This document shows positions 20,656-33,227 of a stretch of 64,000 bases of DNA, piece after piece; positions within the stretch are counted from its first letter, which is position 1, and every line of letters starts with the position of its first letter. The notes under the pieces are model-generated. The model searched no databases. It had not been told where the DNA came from and saw only the letters and a list, made by a program, of their open reading frames with translations. Made by a program: the position numbers and the translations under genes. Origin of the DNA: Rhizomys pruinosus (taxonomy: Eukaryota > Chordata > Mammalia > Rodentia > Spalacidae); NCBI GenBank assembly GCA_009823505.1, contig VZQC01006250.1:1550149-1614148 (forward strand), written 5' to 3'.

Positions 20656-21336
20656 CATCTTCCTTCACTGAGCATTAACAGGATACCCCACAGTGCTGTG
20701 ACCTATAGCAAATTCCTTCATTAGCATTAACAGGAGACCCCACAATACAGTGACCTATAGCAGATTCCTTCACTGTGCATTAACAGGAGACCCCACAGTT
20801 CAGTGACCTATAGCAGATTCCTTCATTAGCATTAACAGGAGACCCCACAGTGCTGTGACCTATAGTAGCATTAACAGGAGACCCCACAGCAGATTCCTTC
20901 ACTGAGCATTAACAGAAGACCCCACAATGCTGTGACCTATAGCAGATTCCTTCACTGAGCATTAACAAGAGACCCCACAGTTCTGTGACCTATAGCAGAT
21001 TCCTTCATTAGCATTAACAAGAGACCCCACAGTTCTGTGACCTATAGCAGATTCCTTCATTAGCATTAACAGGAGACCCCACAGCAGATTCCTTCATTAG
21101 CATTAACAGGAGACCCCACAGTACTGTGAACTATAGCAGATTCCTTCATTAGAATTAACAAGAGACCCCAAAATGCTGTGACCTATAGTAGATTCCTTCA
21201 CTGAGCATTAACAGGAGACCCCAAAATGCTGTGATCTATAGCAGATTCCTTCATTATCATTAACAGGAGACCCCACAGTGCTGTGACCTATAGCAGGTTC
21301 CTTCATTAGCATTAACAGGAGACCCCATGGTGCTGT
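20656..21336. repeat. 53-bp minisatellite with shortened units
   Basis: About a dozen copies built from ATTAACAGGAGACCCCACA, then (variable)TGTGACCTATAGCAGATTC and CTTCA(CTGAG/TTAG)C. Several units lack the 'gtgctgtgacctatag' half (for example near 20886 and 21083), giving a short form mixed with the 53-57-bp form. Confidence 0.93.
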
Positions 21337-21359
21337 GAGCAGACATCACCAGTGTACTG

Positions 21360-22205
21360 CCTGCCATTGCTTGATAAGATTCTGATATCCCCAGTCTCTT
21401 CTTTCATTCACCAGTTGAAGGGTATCTGAGATGTTTTCTGTCATTATGAACAAAGTTGCTATGAACATTTGCCTATGGGCTATTCTAAGAACATGTGTTT
21501 CATGTCTCTTGGGTGAACACCCAGGCATAGTTTACTGGCTCATGACACAGAGGGAGTTGTTTTACCTTTACAAGAAGAGACAGCCTCTGTTGCAAAGTTT
21601 CACCCCCTCCCTATAACCCCCTGGAGGGTAGAGAGCGCCTGACTCGTTCAAACATCCAGGCCATGGTGTTTCATTTGGGTTTTTAATTTCTTTTTTTTTT
21701 AATTTTTATTTATTTTATTTATTTATTTATTTATTTATTTGGCTTTTAATTTCTCTTTCCCTAATGGCTAACAATGTTTGTCACCTTTTCATGTGCTTAT
21801 TTGCCATTTGTTAGATCATTGTTGAAGTATGCCAAACTTTATTAGGTTGTTTTCTTATTTTTGAGTCCACAGAATGTGTCTTTCTTAAGCACAATGAGAT
21901 CTATGTAAGTCTATTTCTGGATTCTCTGTTCCAGCCCATTAATCTACCTGTCTACTCCTGGGCCAGGACCACGCTGGTTTTGGTGTTTTGTTTTTTTTTT
22001 CCCATAACTGTTTTAGTGCTGTAAGAATATATTTCATTTGTCTAAGACAAATCTTCTCTTATTTTTTTCAAAATGGTTCTCGGTTGTTTTCAAATATTTT
22101 TCAGCTCAACATTAGAATCATTTTTGTTAAATTCCCCCCAAATACTGGTAGGACATTGACCTAATGTGATACTGAATTAACTAGAATGATTTAGGAAAAA
22201 TGACC
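21360..22205 (-). mobile_element. Ancient L1M ORF2, minus strand
   Basis: Plus-strand text follows reversed L1 ORF2 order: 'attatgaacaaagttgctatgaac', 'tcatgtctcttgggtgaacaccc', 'tttctctttccctaatggctaa', 'ttcatgtgcttatttgcc', 'ctatttctggattctctgttcc', 'ttcaaaatggttctcggttg'. All frames are broken. A 50-bp T/TTTA insertion lies at 21692-21742. Confidence 0.85.
21692..21742. repeat. (TTTA)n insertion inside L1M
   Basis: A T-run followed by TTTA tetramers, bracketed by TTTTAATTTCT at 21681-21691 and 21744-21754. This looks like the tail-only remnant of a retroposon insertion. Confidence 0.6.
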
Positions 22206-23585
22206 CTGTGTGGTGCTGCCTTCCACCACAAGAACAGACAATCCCTTTTACCAAAGTCCATGTGTACTGGACGGGTTTGCTTCTTCATGGGTATTTGTAA
22301 GCCTGTTTTCATAGTCAGCCTGTACAAGAGACAGGACTAAATCAGAAGTAGGAACAGAACCCACTGACAGGGCTCCGGAGCAGCCAGGAGGGTCAGGCTG
22401 GAGACTGCTCCCTGTCGCTGGTGGTTTGTACATCAGGCCGTTTCAGCTGCTGGTTCTTACAGCATGAAGTCTGAGCAGCAGAAAAGCAAAGAGCACCAGT
22501 GTAGTGAAGGCGCCATCTCTGGGTGCAGCCCCTAAGTCTTGGCAGTAAATGGACACTCTTTCAGCTCATTTTTCATTGAGGGAGAGCTGACCACTGGCAG
22601 GAGGTGGCCACACTGGGGCTGTGGATTGCAGCCGATCCTGTGTAGTGACGTGCTGAATGTGCAAACTCTGAGATTATTATAAATAGGATCCCATGTGGAT
22701 ACTTGTTCTTTTGAAAAGAGCTACTTACCTGGACCTGCAAAATAATCTTTGTGAATAAAACTCAAGCCCTCAGCCTGTGCAGAGCAGTTTGAATTCTTTC
22801 CTGATATATCCGAAGTGACAGGACTCTTCCCAGGCTCCTCTGCCTGACAGTCCAACATGGACTGTGCACCTCACTTTCAGCACACAGCTGCCATTTGAAG
22901 GCAGAACATGGTTTTCACCTACCAGACTGCAAGTTTTTTACTTCTTAGAGGCTTCTAGGAAAGATTCAAGTAAGAACTCAAGAGCAGAATTTGAATAACT
23001 ATATCAGCCATAATAGAGGATCGGCTTCCTTATAAAGAAATCCCAGGTGACAAGTGAGAGGGAAGTGGGCATGTACCCCGTATTTACATAACAAGAGCAG
23101 CACAGAGTGGCCAGGCTCCTTCCACCCCACAGCTTGGCCCTCTTCTAGGTGTCTCCCCCGTTTCTGTGGTTCAGTGTGGACCACCATGACATCCCAGCCA
23201 CTAGGCACTGTTTCCCACCAGTGTTAAACAGCAGACATCTGTTATTTCAGTTTCTGAAGGTCAGGAATCCAGGCTAGTGCCTCTGGCACGAGGTCTCTCA
23301 AGAAATCACAGGTGCTATAGGCGGGATTCAGTCTATCATGAAACTTTCCCTGGGAGACAGCAGGTCTGAGCTTCTTTCAAGTCCTGGAATTGAAGGTCCC
23401 AGCCTAAAGGCTGCTTTCAGTTCCTATCTCTGGACATGAGCATGAAAAGGTACAGAGACCAGCTGTTGGCTTCCTGAAGAGCAAGGAAGCCACGGAGTCT
23501 TTTCATTATCACCTAACATTGGAAGTGACATTTCTCTTCTGTTGCACGATTTCCAGTTTCCTGAGCTAACTTGCTTCTGCTCAGA
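22206..23585. other. Unique sequence
   Basis: Longest stretch with no young element in the first half of the window. 23235-23560 has a faint resemblance to old LTR sequence ('gttatttcagtttctgaaggtcaggaatcc'). No exon could be supported. Confidence 0.35.
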
Positions 23586-23618
23586 TAAGAAAGAAAGAAA
23601 GAAAAAGAAAGAAAGAAA

Positions 23619-23654
<36 letters not shown>

Positions 23655-23673
23655 AAAAAGAAAGGAAGAAAGA
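23586..23673 (+). repeat. (GAAA)n microsatellite
   Basis: GAAA tetramers with a few A insertions, immediately 5' of an L1 fragment. Confidence 0.95.
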
Positions 23674-24797
23674 AACCAAGCAGCTACACATCTGACAGAG
23701 AATTAATATTCAGAATATACAAAGAACTCGAAAAAGAGCCAAGAAAACAAATAACTCAACTAAAAGATGGGCTGTGGATCTGAACAGAGAGTTCTCAAAA
23801 GAAGAAATAACAATGGCTAGAAACACCTTTAAAAATGTCCAACATCCGTGCTGGGCATGGTGGCGCATGCCTTTAATCCTAGCACTTGGGAGGCAGAGGC
23901 AGGTGGATCTTTGTGAGTTCAAGGCCAGCCTGGTCTACAGAGCAAATTCCAGGACAGCTGGGGCTACAGGGAGACCCTGTCTCGAAAAGCAAACCCCCCC
24001 CAAAAAAAAAGTCCAACATCCTTAGCAATTAGAGAAAACTAGTTTAAGATTTCATCTTACCTCAGTCAGAATGACCAAGATCAAAAGAACAAATGATGCC
24101 AAATGCTGATGAGGATATGGAGAAATGGGAGCCTTCTCTTACTGCTGGTGGTATTGCAAACTGGTGCAACCACTATGGAAAGCAGTGTGGAGAACTCTTG
24201 AAAAACTACAAATGAATCTACTATATGATCTGGTTATACCATTCCTTGGTATGTACCCAAAGGACTCATCCTATTGCACAGATAACTGTACACCCATGTT
24301 TGTTGCTGTTTTTTTCATAATAGCTAAGAAATGGAAATAACCTAGATGTTCCTCCACTAATGAATGGATAATGAAAATGTGGTACATTTACAGAATAGAG
24401 ATAAAGATGAAATCATGAAGCTCAAAGGTAAATGGATGGAGCTAGAAACTGTTATACCAAGTGAAGCACCACAGACTCACCAAAACAAGTGATGTATGTT
24501 CTCCCTCATTTGTGGATCTTAGCTCCAAATGCTTACATGTGAGTATACATCCTGATGTCGCCACAGGAGCCAGGAAAATGGAAAGAAACCATGGAGGAAA
24601 AGGAAAAGAAAGAGCTTGAGAGAGAGAGGGAGAGTAGATGTTACCCAGGAGGAAATGAGGAAAATGGGGGTATTTAACTGGGAAGGGAGGAGGGAATGTT
24701 ATACAAAGGGGAGGAAAGAGCTCAAGAGAAGTGGGATAATAGGAGACAGGTATTATCAAGGGGGGCATGGGGTACTTTAAATGGGAAGGGAAGAGGA

Positions 24798-24849
<52 letters not shown>

Positions 24850-24955
24850 AATCCTTGGGTTTTGTGATAAACCAGAAGTAAATATGTTAGTTCAAAAGCC
24901 CATTGAAAAATACATATACAGGGAGATCTAAAGAGCACCCACCCCCCACCAACTG
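23674..24955 (+). mobile_element. Rodent L1, ORF2 C-terminal part and 3' UTR
   Basis: Starts 'cagctacacatctgacagag...gaatatacaaagaactcgaaaa' and continues through 'gccaaatgctgatgaggatatgg', 'atggaaagcagtgtggag', 'gaatggataatgaaaatgtggtaca' to a purine/G-rich 3' UTR with a (GA)n tract at 24800-24844. Interrupted by a B1 at 23848-24010. Reading frame broken. Confidence 0.88.
23848..24010 (+). mobile_element. B1 SINE with 11-bp TSD, in L1
   Basis: GCTGGGCATGGTGGCGCATG to 'ccctgtctcgaaaagc' plus a C/A tail. TSD GTCCAACATCC at 23837-23847 and 24011-24021. Confidence 0.96.
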
Positions 24956-25640
24956 GGATTACGAAGGCATCTGAAGGAGGCAAGCAGGCAAGCAAAGCAA
25001 ACCTTCAACACAGTGAAGAGGCATTTGGGACTCACATTGGAATACAGGCAAGGAGAAGCCCATATGCCAGGAACACAAAAAAGAGACAATATGGGAAAGG
25101 TGCTGGATAATCCCACCCCAAGCTCTACCAACCCTGTGGAAGATTCCTACAGTGGAATCCCCCTGGGGATGGCCCAGGACAGAGATATCAGAAACACAAC
25201 CATGAACATACATAAGAAATACAAGATTATAAAGAGCAAATCAAAGATTAAGAAAAGACAACGAAGAACTCAAGAAGGAAGTGGAAACACTGAAAAGATC
25301 CCATTTTGAAAACGATAAGGAAACCAAACAGCGAAGCAAAGAGCTACAGGAAGGGATTGAGAAGCTCCAAAAGGAAGTGGAAATACTAAAGAAATCAGAA
25401 GAGGAAATGAAAAAGGAAATCAAACACTCATCCAATCAAGAGGAAAGGGATGGAAAAAGCCTCAGAAGCATAATGGAGGAAGCAGAACAAAGAATATCAG
25501 ACCTGGAAGATAACACAGAGCAACTAAAAACCTCAAGTAAAGATTATGAAAATTTTTAAAATACACAAAAGTGGAACAACCAGGAACTGTGGGACACTAT
25601 GAAAAGATCAAACCTCTGCATCATAGGAATAGAGGAAGGA
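24956..25640 (+). pseudogene. Rodent L1 5' region and ORF1 fragment
   Basis: A new L1 begins after the previous tail. A short 5' leader is followed by an ORF1-like start near 25202 and an ORF1 body best read in the frame 25281-25559. The protein is Lys/Glu-rich coiled coil (KLQKEVEILKKSEEEM) followed by AEQRISDLEDN, a hallmark of L1 ORF1p just before its RNA-binding domain. ORF1p is the trimeric nucleic-acid chaperone of the L1 RNP. The start and body are in different frames and similarity stops near 25640 before the RRM and C-terminal domains, so this is a broken copy. Confidence 0.82.
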
Positions 25641-26332
25641 GAAGAAAAAACAAGGAAAAATGAAAAAGGAAAAAAGTAAAAAGGCAGTACTAATGGAAAA
25701 AGCAGGGGGGAAGTCAAACTATGCTTAATTTTGCTGGGGAGATATGATGGGTTTCTTGTTCTTTTGATGGGTATGATTGGTGTTTTACTGGTACCGTAAC
25801 ACGCTAAGGGGAGATTCTTTGAGTTTCTTTAAGGGATGCTAAAAAAATGATTTTTAACTCAAAAACAAAAATCTAAAATTAAAATTAAAAAATGCTGGAT
25901 GCTAAAAAATTAAACAAACTCCACCCAGGGAACATAACTCCTCGGAAAAAAATTATCACCGGGCATTCCAGCAAGTGGCCCAGATAAACAGGATTAGGCA
26001 GGACTAGGGGATACCAGGATTTCCAGGAATTGGAGTATTACTAAAAACGTAGGATATAATTAAATGTAACCTCTCAACTAAAAAAAACAAAAAAAACAAA
26101 AAAAATCCAGGTGGAAGCTTTCGGGTTACACAACCAACAATAAAGGCAACGGAGAAGGGACTTAAAATCACGGGGAGGCCCTTCCACTCACAAATTCTCG
26201 CCTCCTCAAACACAATTTATAAAAAAAGATTTTCTCGGAAAAACAAAAACCTTCCTAAATTTAAAGGACACCAAAGATCTCACACAAAAAACAATATTAA
26301 CCCTTTTTAAAGAAGAAAAGGAAAAGAGAAAG

Positions 26333-26371
<39 letters not shown>

Positions 26372-26375
26372 CTCA
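25641..26375. other. Unrecognised AT-rich segment in the L1 pile-up
   Basis: Lies between ORF1-like and ORF2-like sequence but matches neither. Rich in A-runs, including A38 at about 26331-26368. It may be unfamiliar L1 sequence, an insertion, or low-quality assembly. Confidence 0.35.
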
Positions 26376-27360
26376 TGCTCATGGATTATGGGGGTAAAAT
26401 TACATTGCAAAAAAAAATGTCTTTTCTTCCCAAATTCTTGTATAGATTAATGCAATCCCAATTAAAATACCCCAAAGAAGTCTTCTTCACAGGCTTGGAA
26501 AAAAAAAAAGTCCTTAAATTCATTTGGAAAAAAACCAAAAGACCGACTGACTAGCCAAAACAACCGAGTAAAAAAGGAGCAACCAAGGGGCTATCTAGTA
26601 CCAGGGACTTCACAACTATACTACAGGGTTAATTCATAAAAAGACAGCTTGTACCGGCACAAAAAACAGACCTGTTTTTGTTGAACCAATGGAACAAAAC
26701 GGAAGAGTCCAAAACCTGGAAGCACATCACAATTCATTACAGCCACTACTATTTGACAAGGGGCCAAGGGACACCAAGAAGACACAATGGAGAAAAGACA
26801 AAGCATCTTCACAGTGGTAGCAAAACTGGATTTCCACCATATGAAAGAAGAAATCAAATTTTAAACCCCTACCTTTGTGCGCCTGTACAAAAGTCACTTC
26901 CCAGGTGGTAATAATAAAGACCCCTCCAACGTTGAAACCCCCAAAACCTCCAAAGGCATAGGAAGGAAAAAGTTGGGCAGGCAGCTACTACAAGACATAG
27001 GCATAGGAAAGACAAATCAAGACAGCACTTGCAAACAAAATCAAGCAACAAAGTGCAAAGGAGAAAAGGACAAATACACGGGATATTTTTAAACGCAAAG
27101 CTTTCTGACATCAAAAGAAACAATCCAAGGAAGTGAAGAGAAATCCCCAAAAGTGGGGAGGAAACTTCACACAAAAACATCTACAAAGCATATGATTTCC
27201 ATAATATATAACTACTCCAAAAAAACAGAAGAAAGAAAAAAAGGAAGAAAAGGAAAGAAAGAAAACACAACATGACCCACTACAAGATGGAGCAAAGAGC
27301 TGAACAGAGACTTTCAACAAGGTGAGGAATTAGAGATGGCTGAAGAACCATCTTAAAGAA
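26376..27360 (+). pseudogene. Rodent L1 ORF2 C-terminal fragment
   Basis: Matches ORF2 downstream of the RT domain: 'tcatgctcatggattatggg', 'attaatgcaatcccaattaaaatacc', 'caatggaacaaaacggaagagtcc', 'caaaactggatttccaccatatga', 'aacaatccaaggaagtgaagag'. There are many apparent single-base insertions and homopolymer expansions, so no long frame survives. Confidence 0.75.
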
Positions 27361-27364
27361 ATGT

Positions 27365-27599
27365 TTCAGGGCTGGAGAGATAGGCCTAGCCGTTAAAGCC
27401 ACCGACTGCTCTTGCAGAGGACCCAGGTTCAATCCCAGCAACCCACATGGGCAGCTAAGAACCGTCTGTAACTCCAATTCCAGGAGACTTCAGTTTCCAA
27501 GGGGAATCCGAGACCCTCCTTCTGACTTTTGTGCGTTGCACCAACCCAGGCGCACAAACCTAACATGCAGACAAGTACATTTTTAATACACATCTAAAC
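27365..27599 (+). mobile_element. B2 SINE ending at an assembly gap
   Basis: AGGGCTGGAGAGATAGGCCTA onward. Compared with the other B2 copies it has extra single bases ('gagataggcc', 'agcaaccc', 'ccctccttctg', 'cctaacatgc'), and an added 'gacttcagtttccaagg'-type duplication after 'ccaattccag'. It runs straight into N at 27600. Confidence 0.85.
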
Positions 27600-27600
27600 N
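27600..27600. other. Assembly gap (single N)
   Basis: One ambiguous base between a B2 tail and L1 ORF1 sequence. Order and distance across it should not be trusted. Confidence 0.95.
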
Positions 27601-28199
27601 TCCGAAGAGAATGGTATTGATTCGACAGATCTTCAACAGGAATATATAGATGAAAAACTAGTCCCAAACTAAAAAAATGACAAACAAATACAAAAACAAA
27701 AGCACATAGAACTCCAAACAGAGAAGATCAGAAAAGAAACTCTTCCATGCCACAATCATAGTTAAAGTGCTAGAACACCCAAAACAAAGACAAAATACTT
27801 AAAGCCACAAGAGAAAAACAACAAGTTACTATAAGGGAAACCTATCAGAATTACAACTGAGTTCTCCAGTGCTAAACTTGAAAGAAGAAGAACGTGGAAC
27901 AAAGCATTCCACTGTTAAAGGACTATAGATGCCAACCCAGGTACTATACCCAGCAAAAATGTTCGCTTATAGCATTGAAGACGAGAGAGAAAAAAAATCC
28001 TTCCATGACATAAACAAGATGAAAGAACATTTGTTTGGAAAACCACCTCTTTCAGAGAATACTTTGAAGCGATTCAAAAAAAGGATAGAAGAGAAGAGCA
28101 ACCATCCCCAGGCATCCTAGAAAGAGAAATCAATAAAAGTAAACTGCATAGTAAATAAACCAAAACGCCAAACCTATCAACAGGATTAATAAGCAAAAG
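27601..28199 (+). pseudogene. Rodent L1 ORF1 C-terminal part and inter-ORF region
   Basis: Collinear with the better copy at 51120-51590: 'gatcagaaaagaaactcttcc', 'caaagacaaaatacttaaagccacaagag', 'ggactatagatgccaacccagg', 'gacataaacaagatgaaagaac'. This is the ORF1p C-terminal domain and linker to ORF2, broken by indels. Confidence 0.8.
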
Positions 28200-31100
28200 G
28201 AAAACATACCAAACTTATCAGTCATAAACTATTAAATATTAATGGATATAATTCCCATCAAAAGACAATAGACTGGGAGATTGGATTAGGAAACAGAACC
28301 CATTTGATATTAGCTGTTTACAAGAAACACATTTCTTACCTTCAAGGACAGGCACCGCTTAAAGTGAAAGGATGGAAAAAAAATATTCCAGAGAAAATTG
28401 TGGTACCAAAAAGAAAGGCAAGTGTTTGCTATTTTAATATCGGACAAAAATAGACTTCAAAGTAAATAAATCAGAAAAAACAAAGAGGCCATTACTTTTT
28501 ATCAAAAGGAACAATCACCAAAAGAAAATTCACATTCATCATGAATATATATGCAACCAAACTCTGGTGCACCAAACTTTAATAAAGACATTCTCCAGGA
28601 ACACCAAGTCACAAACAACCCCAGTACAACTCATAGTAGGACTTCAATAACCTCACTGAGTCTCTTTGACAGCAACCAGACATAGAATAAAATAGAGAGA
28701 CATCTGAACTGAACAGATATGAGTACACAAAATGGACCTCTTAACTCTACCAAATATTCCAACCTAATACCAGGGAATACCTCTCTACTCAGCACCCCAT
28801 GGAACATTCTCAAAATCGACCCTGACATACTGGGACACAGAAGAAACCTCCACAAATACAAAAAGATTGAAATAATTTCATGCATTTATCAGACCACAGT
28901 GCAATAAAGCTCAACATCAACACCAGGATAAGCCTACTGCCTACAAGAACACATTGGAGACAAAACAACATACTCTTGAATAATGAATGGGATCAAGAAA
29001 GGGATAAAGAAAGAAATAAAGGCATTCCTGGAACTGATGAAAAGACAATACAAACAAACAAAACCTATGGGATACCTTAAAAGCAGTACCTACAGGAGGA
29101 AGTTATAGCCCTGGGTGCCTACATTAGAAAACAAAAGAGCAACAAGTGAATGATCTAACACTGCAGCTAAAACACCTTGAGATAGGGCACAACAGATGAA
29201 CCCTAAATGCAAACAGACAGAGAGAAAAATAATAAAATCAGAGCAGAACAATTAAATAGAAACAAAGAAAACCATACAAAAAAATCAATTGATATCCAAA
29301 ACTTGGTTCTTTGAAGGAATAACCAAGATAGACAGACCTGCTAACCCAGTTAACCAAAAGAAAATAAAGGAACAACTCCAAATCATACAATCCTGTGATG
29401 AAAAGGATAAATCACAAACAAACAAGGAAAAGATCCAGAAAATCATACGGGAATACTTCAAAAACCTATACATCCTATACCAAATATTGAAAACATAAAG
29501 AAATGGATGAATATCTGAAATCCTGGAATCCACCAAAAGCTCAACCAAGAAGAGACAATCACAAGCATTATAAACAGCCCACAATACTTAAGGTTCCTAG
29601 CACTTGGGAGGCAGAGCAGCAGGCGGATCTTGTGAGTTCAAGGCCAGACCTCGGGTCTACAGAAGTGAGTTCCAGGACAGCTGGAGTCTGACAGGGAGAC
29701 CCAGTGTCTGAAACAAAAAAAAAAAAAAAAAAAACAAAAGAAGGAAATTGAAGATGTAATAAGAACCTCCCAACAAAAAAAAAGCCCAGGCCCAGATGGT
29801 TTCAAGGCAGAATTCTATAAAATATTTCAAAAAGACCTACAAACATTATTACTGAAATTGTTTTGAAGAATACAAACAGAGGGAATTTCTCCCTAATTCC
29901 TTCTGTGAAGCCAGCATCATTCATACCAAAACCAGGCAAAGATAGCAACTAAGAAAGGAGAACTATAGACCCACTCCCTTAATAACACAGATGGACAAAA
30001 TTCTAAAACATGGAATATGGAAAAAAAAAAAAAAAAAAAAAAAATACCATCCATCATGACCTAAGTTGGATTCATACCGAGAGATGCAGGGATGGCTCAA
30101 CAAATGAAAATCAATATAATCATCAAGCACATAAAATGGAATGAAAGACAAAAACCACACCATCATTGCGTCAATTGACATGAAAAAATCCTTTGCAAAA
30201 TCCAGTATCCCTTCATGCTTAAAGTCCTAGAAGAAATTGGATTGGAGGAATCATTCCTCAATGTAATCAAAAGCCTATACAGGAAACCCACACCAATATA
30301 CATCCTAAATGGGGACACGACAGAAACATTCCCTTTAAATTTTAGTAATAAAAAAAAATTAAAATAAAAAGGTAGGAACTTCGGCAAGGCTGCCCCTGTC
30401 ACCACTTCTCTTCAAATAGTGCTTGAAACACTTGCTAGAGCAAAATAAGGCAAGAAAAGGATATTAAAGGTAAATAAATAAAATTAAAAAAAAGAAGTGT
30501 TCAACCTCACTGATCATTAAGGAAATGCAAACCAAAACCACTTTAAGATATCATCTTACTCCAATAAGACTGGCTTGGATCAAGAAAACAAATGATACCA
30601 AGTGCTGGAGAGGTTGTGGGGAAAGGGGAACACTCATCCACTGCTGGTGGGAATGTAAACTTGTACAGCCACTATGGAAAGCAGTGTGGAGAACCCTTGG
30701 AAGACTTGAAATGAACTTGCCACCCAACCCAGCCATACCACTCCTAGGCATGTACCCCCAAGACTCACCCCACCACAGAGATACATGCACGGCCATGTTT
30801 ATTTAAGCTCTCTTCACAATAGCAAGCAGCTGGAACCAACCCAAATGCCCCTCAACTGACGAGTGGATAGAGAAAATGTGGTACATCTACACAATGGAGT
30901 TCTATGCAGCAGTAAAGAAAGATGACATCATGAGCTTTGCAGGAAAAGAGTTGGAGCTAGAAGACATCATGCTGAATGAAGTAACACAATCCCAGAAAAA
31001 CAAATGACGAATGGTATCCCTCATCTGTGGATGCTAGTGCCAATTACCTAGTTGTAAGTATTTCTTGTGCATGGCCCCTTGATCTTTTGTCCAAGCAGTT

Positions 31101-31345
31101 GGGAATGATGCATATTGGAAACAACAACAACAGAAATTACTGCATCAAAGAACTGACTGAAACAGTGAACTGCTCAAAACAATCAACTTCCACATGGAGA
31201 ATATCAAGAAAGACTGAGAAAGAGATGAAAAGCATGTTTGGCAGAATACATGAGCTCTGGTGGGGTGGGGGGATAGGGTGGGGAACATGGGTCTAGACTT
31301 GATAATCTTGTACAAAATATATATTTAAGAAAAGGAACCATAAAA
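28200..31345 (+). pseudogene. Rodent L1 ORF2 (endonuclease, partial RT, C-terminus) and 3' UTR
   Basis: ORF2 normally encodes an APE-type endonuclease and a reverse transcriptase. The endonuclease start ('aatggatataattcccatcaaaagacaatag', 'gctgtttacaagaaacacat') is at 28240-28340. The region before and into the RT runs to about 30430, with the RT entry 'agcccaggcccagatgg' near 29785 and 'ggcaaggctgcccctgtcacc' near 30382. At about 30470-30500 similarity jumps to the ORF2 C-terminus ('cactgctggtgggaatgtaaac' near 30638), so the RT core that would hold the catalytic FADD is missing. The 3' UTR has a G-rich tract at 31257-31290. Frames are also cut by indels and by a B1 at 29592. Confidence 0.87.
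29592..29735 (+). mobile_element. B1 SINE, 5'-truncated, error-rich
   Basis: CCTAGCACTTGGGAGGCAGA onward with many extra bases relative to other B1s here ('gcagcaggcgg', 'ccagacctcgggtc', 'agaagtgag', 'cccagtgtctg'), ending in an A-run. Confidence 0.85.
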
Positions 31346-31449
31346 AAAGAAAAAAAAAGAAAACCAGAAAACCATTAGGACATGCCTTAAAAACATATTC
31401 CACTAAATTGGAAAAAAAAACCCTAAAAGAAATGGATAAATTTCTAGAT
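31346..31449 (+). mobile_element. L1 ORF2 sliver
   Basis: After an A-rich stretch, 'attccactaaattgg...aaaagaaatggataaatttctagat' is recognisable ORF2 RT-upstream sequence, cut off by an LTR fragment. Confidence 0.6.
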
Positions 31450-31497
31450 GTGTGGTGGTTTGAATAAAAATATCCCCCATAGGCTTTAGGTGTTCAG
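31450..31497 (+). mobile_element. LTR-B 5' fragment
   Basis: TGTGGTGGTTTGAATAAAAA and 'tcccccataggctttagg' match the left edge of LTR-B (minus copies at 37801 and 61420). Only about 48 bp remain. Confidence 0.6.
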
Positions 31498-33193
31498 AAA
31501 AAAAGAAAAATACATATACAGTATCTATACTTGAGTTTATGTGTATACCTCAAGGCTATATAACAAGAGACATAGTGCCAGACAGGAGAAACCTCCTTTC
31601 CAGTTGTTGGTCAGGATAATTCAAGAGACTCTTGAATAACAGAGGCTATTGCCACAGCCCTTGAATTCCTCCCAGAGGAAGTTAAGACCCTGAAGACAGG
31701 ACATAGTTTAGACACAGGATTTAGAGCAATGGAAGCCTCCTCCCTGAAAACTAGCTCTAATAGTTTCAGTGGACATTCCATAAGCTCTTAAGGGAGGAAA
31801 TAGCCCAATACCCACAACAATGACCAGCACAGCAAACTATCTCTATAGTTGCAGCAATGGCACCTATCAACAGCTATGTAACTGATCTTAAAGCCAGTTC
31901 AGTGGGAGACACCACAAGCATAGCCAAATACACATGGCTGAAGAGGCCATAGATTCTAGAGAAACCCCATGTCTGCTACAGCACCAGACAAATGTAATTT
32001 CTTACTGTATGATAATATATAGCCTTATATTTACAGACAAGTATATCTGTCACCACTCATCAAAGAAGCTTCTTTTTGCAACACATGGAGACTATTATAG
32101 AGTTCCACAACTTGTCAAACACAGAGAATAAGAGTCTGTGAGATACATAACACTAAGTGACACATCTTAAATACAACCACTACACCTAAGGTTCTTGGAA
32201 CATAGTGGAACACGGGTAGAGTGAATATTAATGCATCTCTCATAGAGAATTAAAAGACTTCAGAGTATGTGTCCCTGGATAGGACTCCTATACTAAACCT
32301 CACCCACCCATGGCTCAGGGACCATTGTAGAAGAAGAGGTGAAAATATTATAAGAGCCAGAGGTGGTGAGTGACCACAAGGAAGCAGAGTTTTCTGGACT
32401 TCTAGGAAATTGCTCATATGAACTTACTAATGGGGACAGAATGCACAAGACCCATGCACACTTGTGCTGGATAGCTTTAGTGTCAACTTGACACACCTGG
32501 GTTGAGGGAGCCTCAATTGGGGAATTGGCTCCATTGGATTGGCCTGTGGCCACATCTGTGGAGTATTGTCTTGATGGTCGAGCAGTGTGGGAGGGCCCAG
32601 CCCACAATGAGTAGTGCCACCCTGGGCAGGCTGTTGTGTACTGTATAAGAAGGTGGGCTGGGCATGAGCCAGGGGAGCAAGCCAGTGAACAGCATTCCTG
32701 CATGGCTTGTGCTTCAGCTTCTGCCTCCAGGTTCCTACCCTGAGTTCCTGCCTTGGGCTCCCTAAGTGATGAACTGTAACCCAGAAAATGTAAGCTGAAT
32801 AAACCCTTTCCTCCCCAAGTTGGTGTCGGTCAGAATGTTTTGTCACAGCAATGGAAGACAAACTAGAATAGCACTCAACCCAGAAAAAACAACAACAACA
32901 AAACCCAGCATAGAAGTGAGGAAATGAGCAAGAAGCCCCAACTTTAGCTAAAAAACTATTGGAAGCTGAGCACTGCTGGGCTAGGTCTTTTTTAAGGGGG
33001 TGATGCTAGATAGGTTGTACAGGCTCTGGGGTATTAACCCACACTGAGGCACATTGGAGAACACAAACTTGACTGGCTAGGCCTTAACATATATAACAGA
33101 ACTCATAACATCTGGTAGGAAGCTATCAGGGGTGCAGATAGGAGAGGGAATGTAAATATGACTAAGATGTATAAAATACACAAAATTCAATAA

Positions 33194-33227
<34 letters not shown>

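Noticed and set aside
20656..21336. Direct repeats suggestive of a CRISPR array
   Set aside because: Eukaryotic minisatellite: units are contiguous without unique spacers and no cas genes exist.
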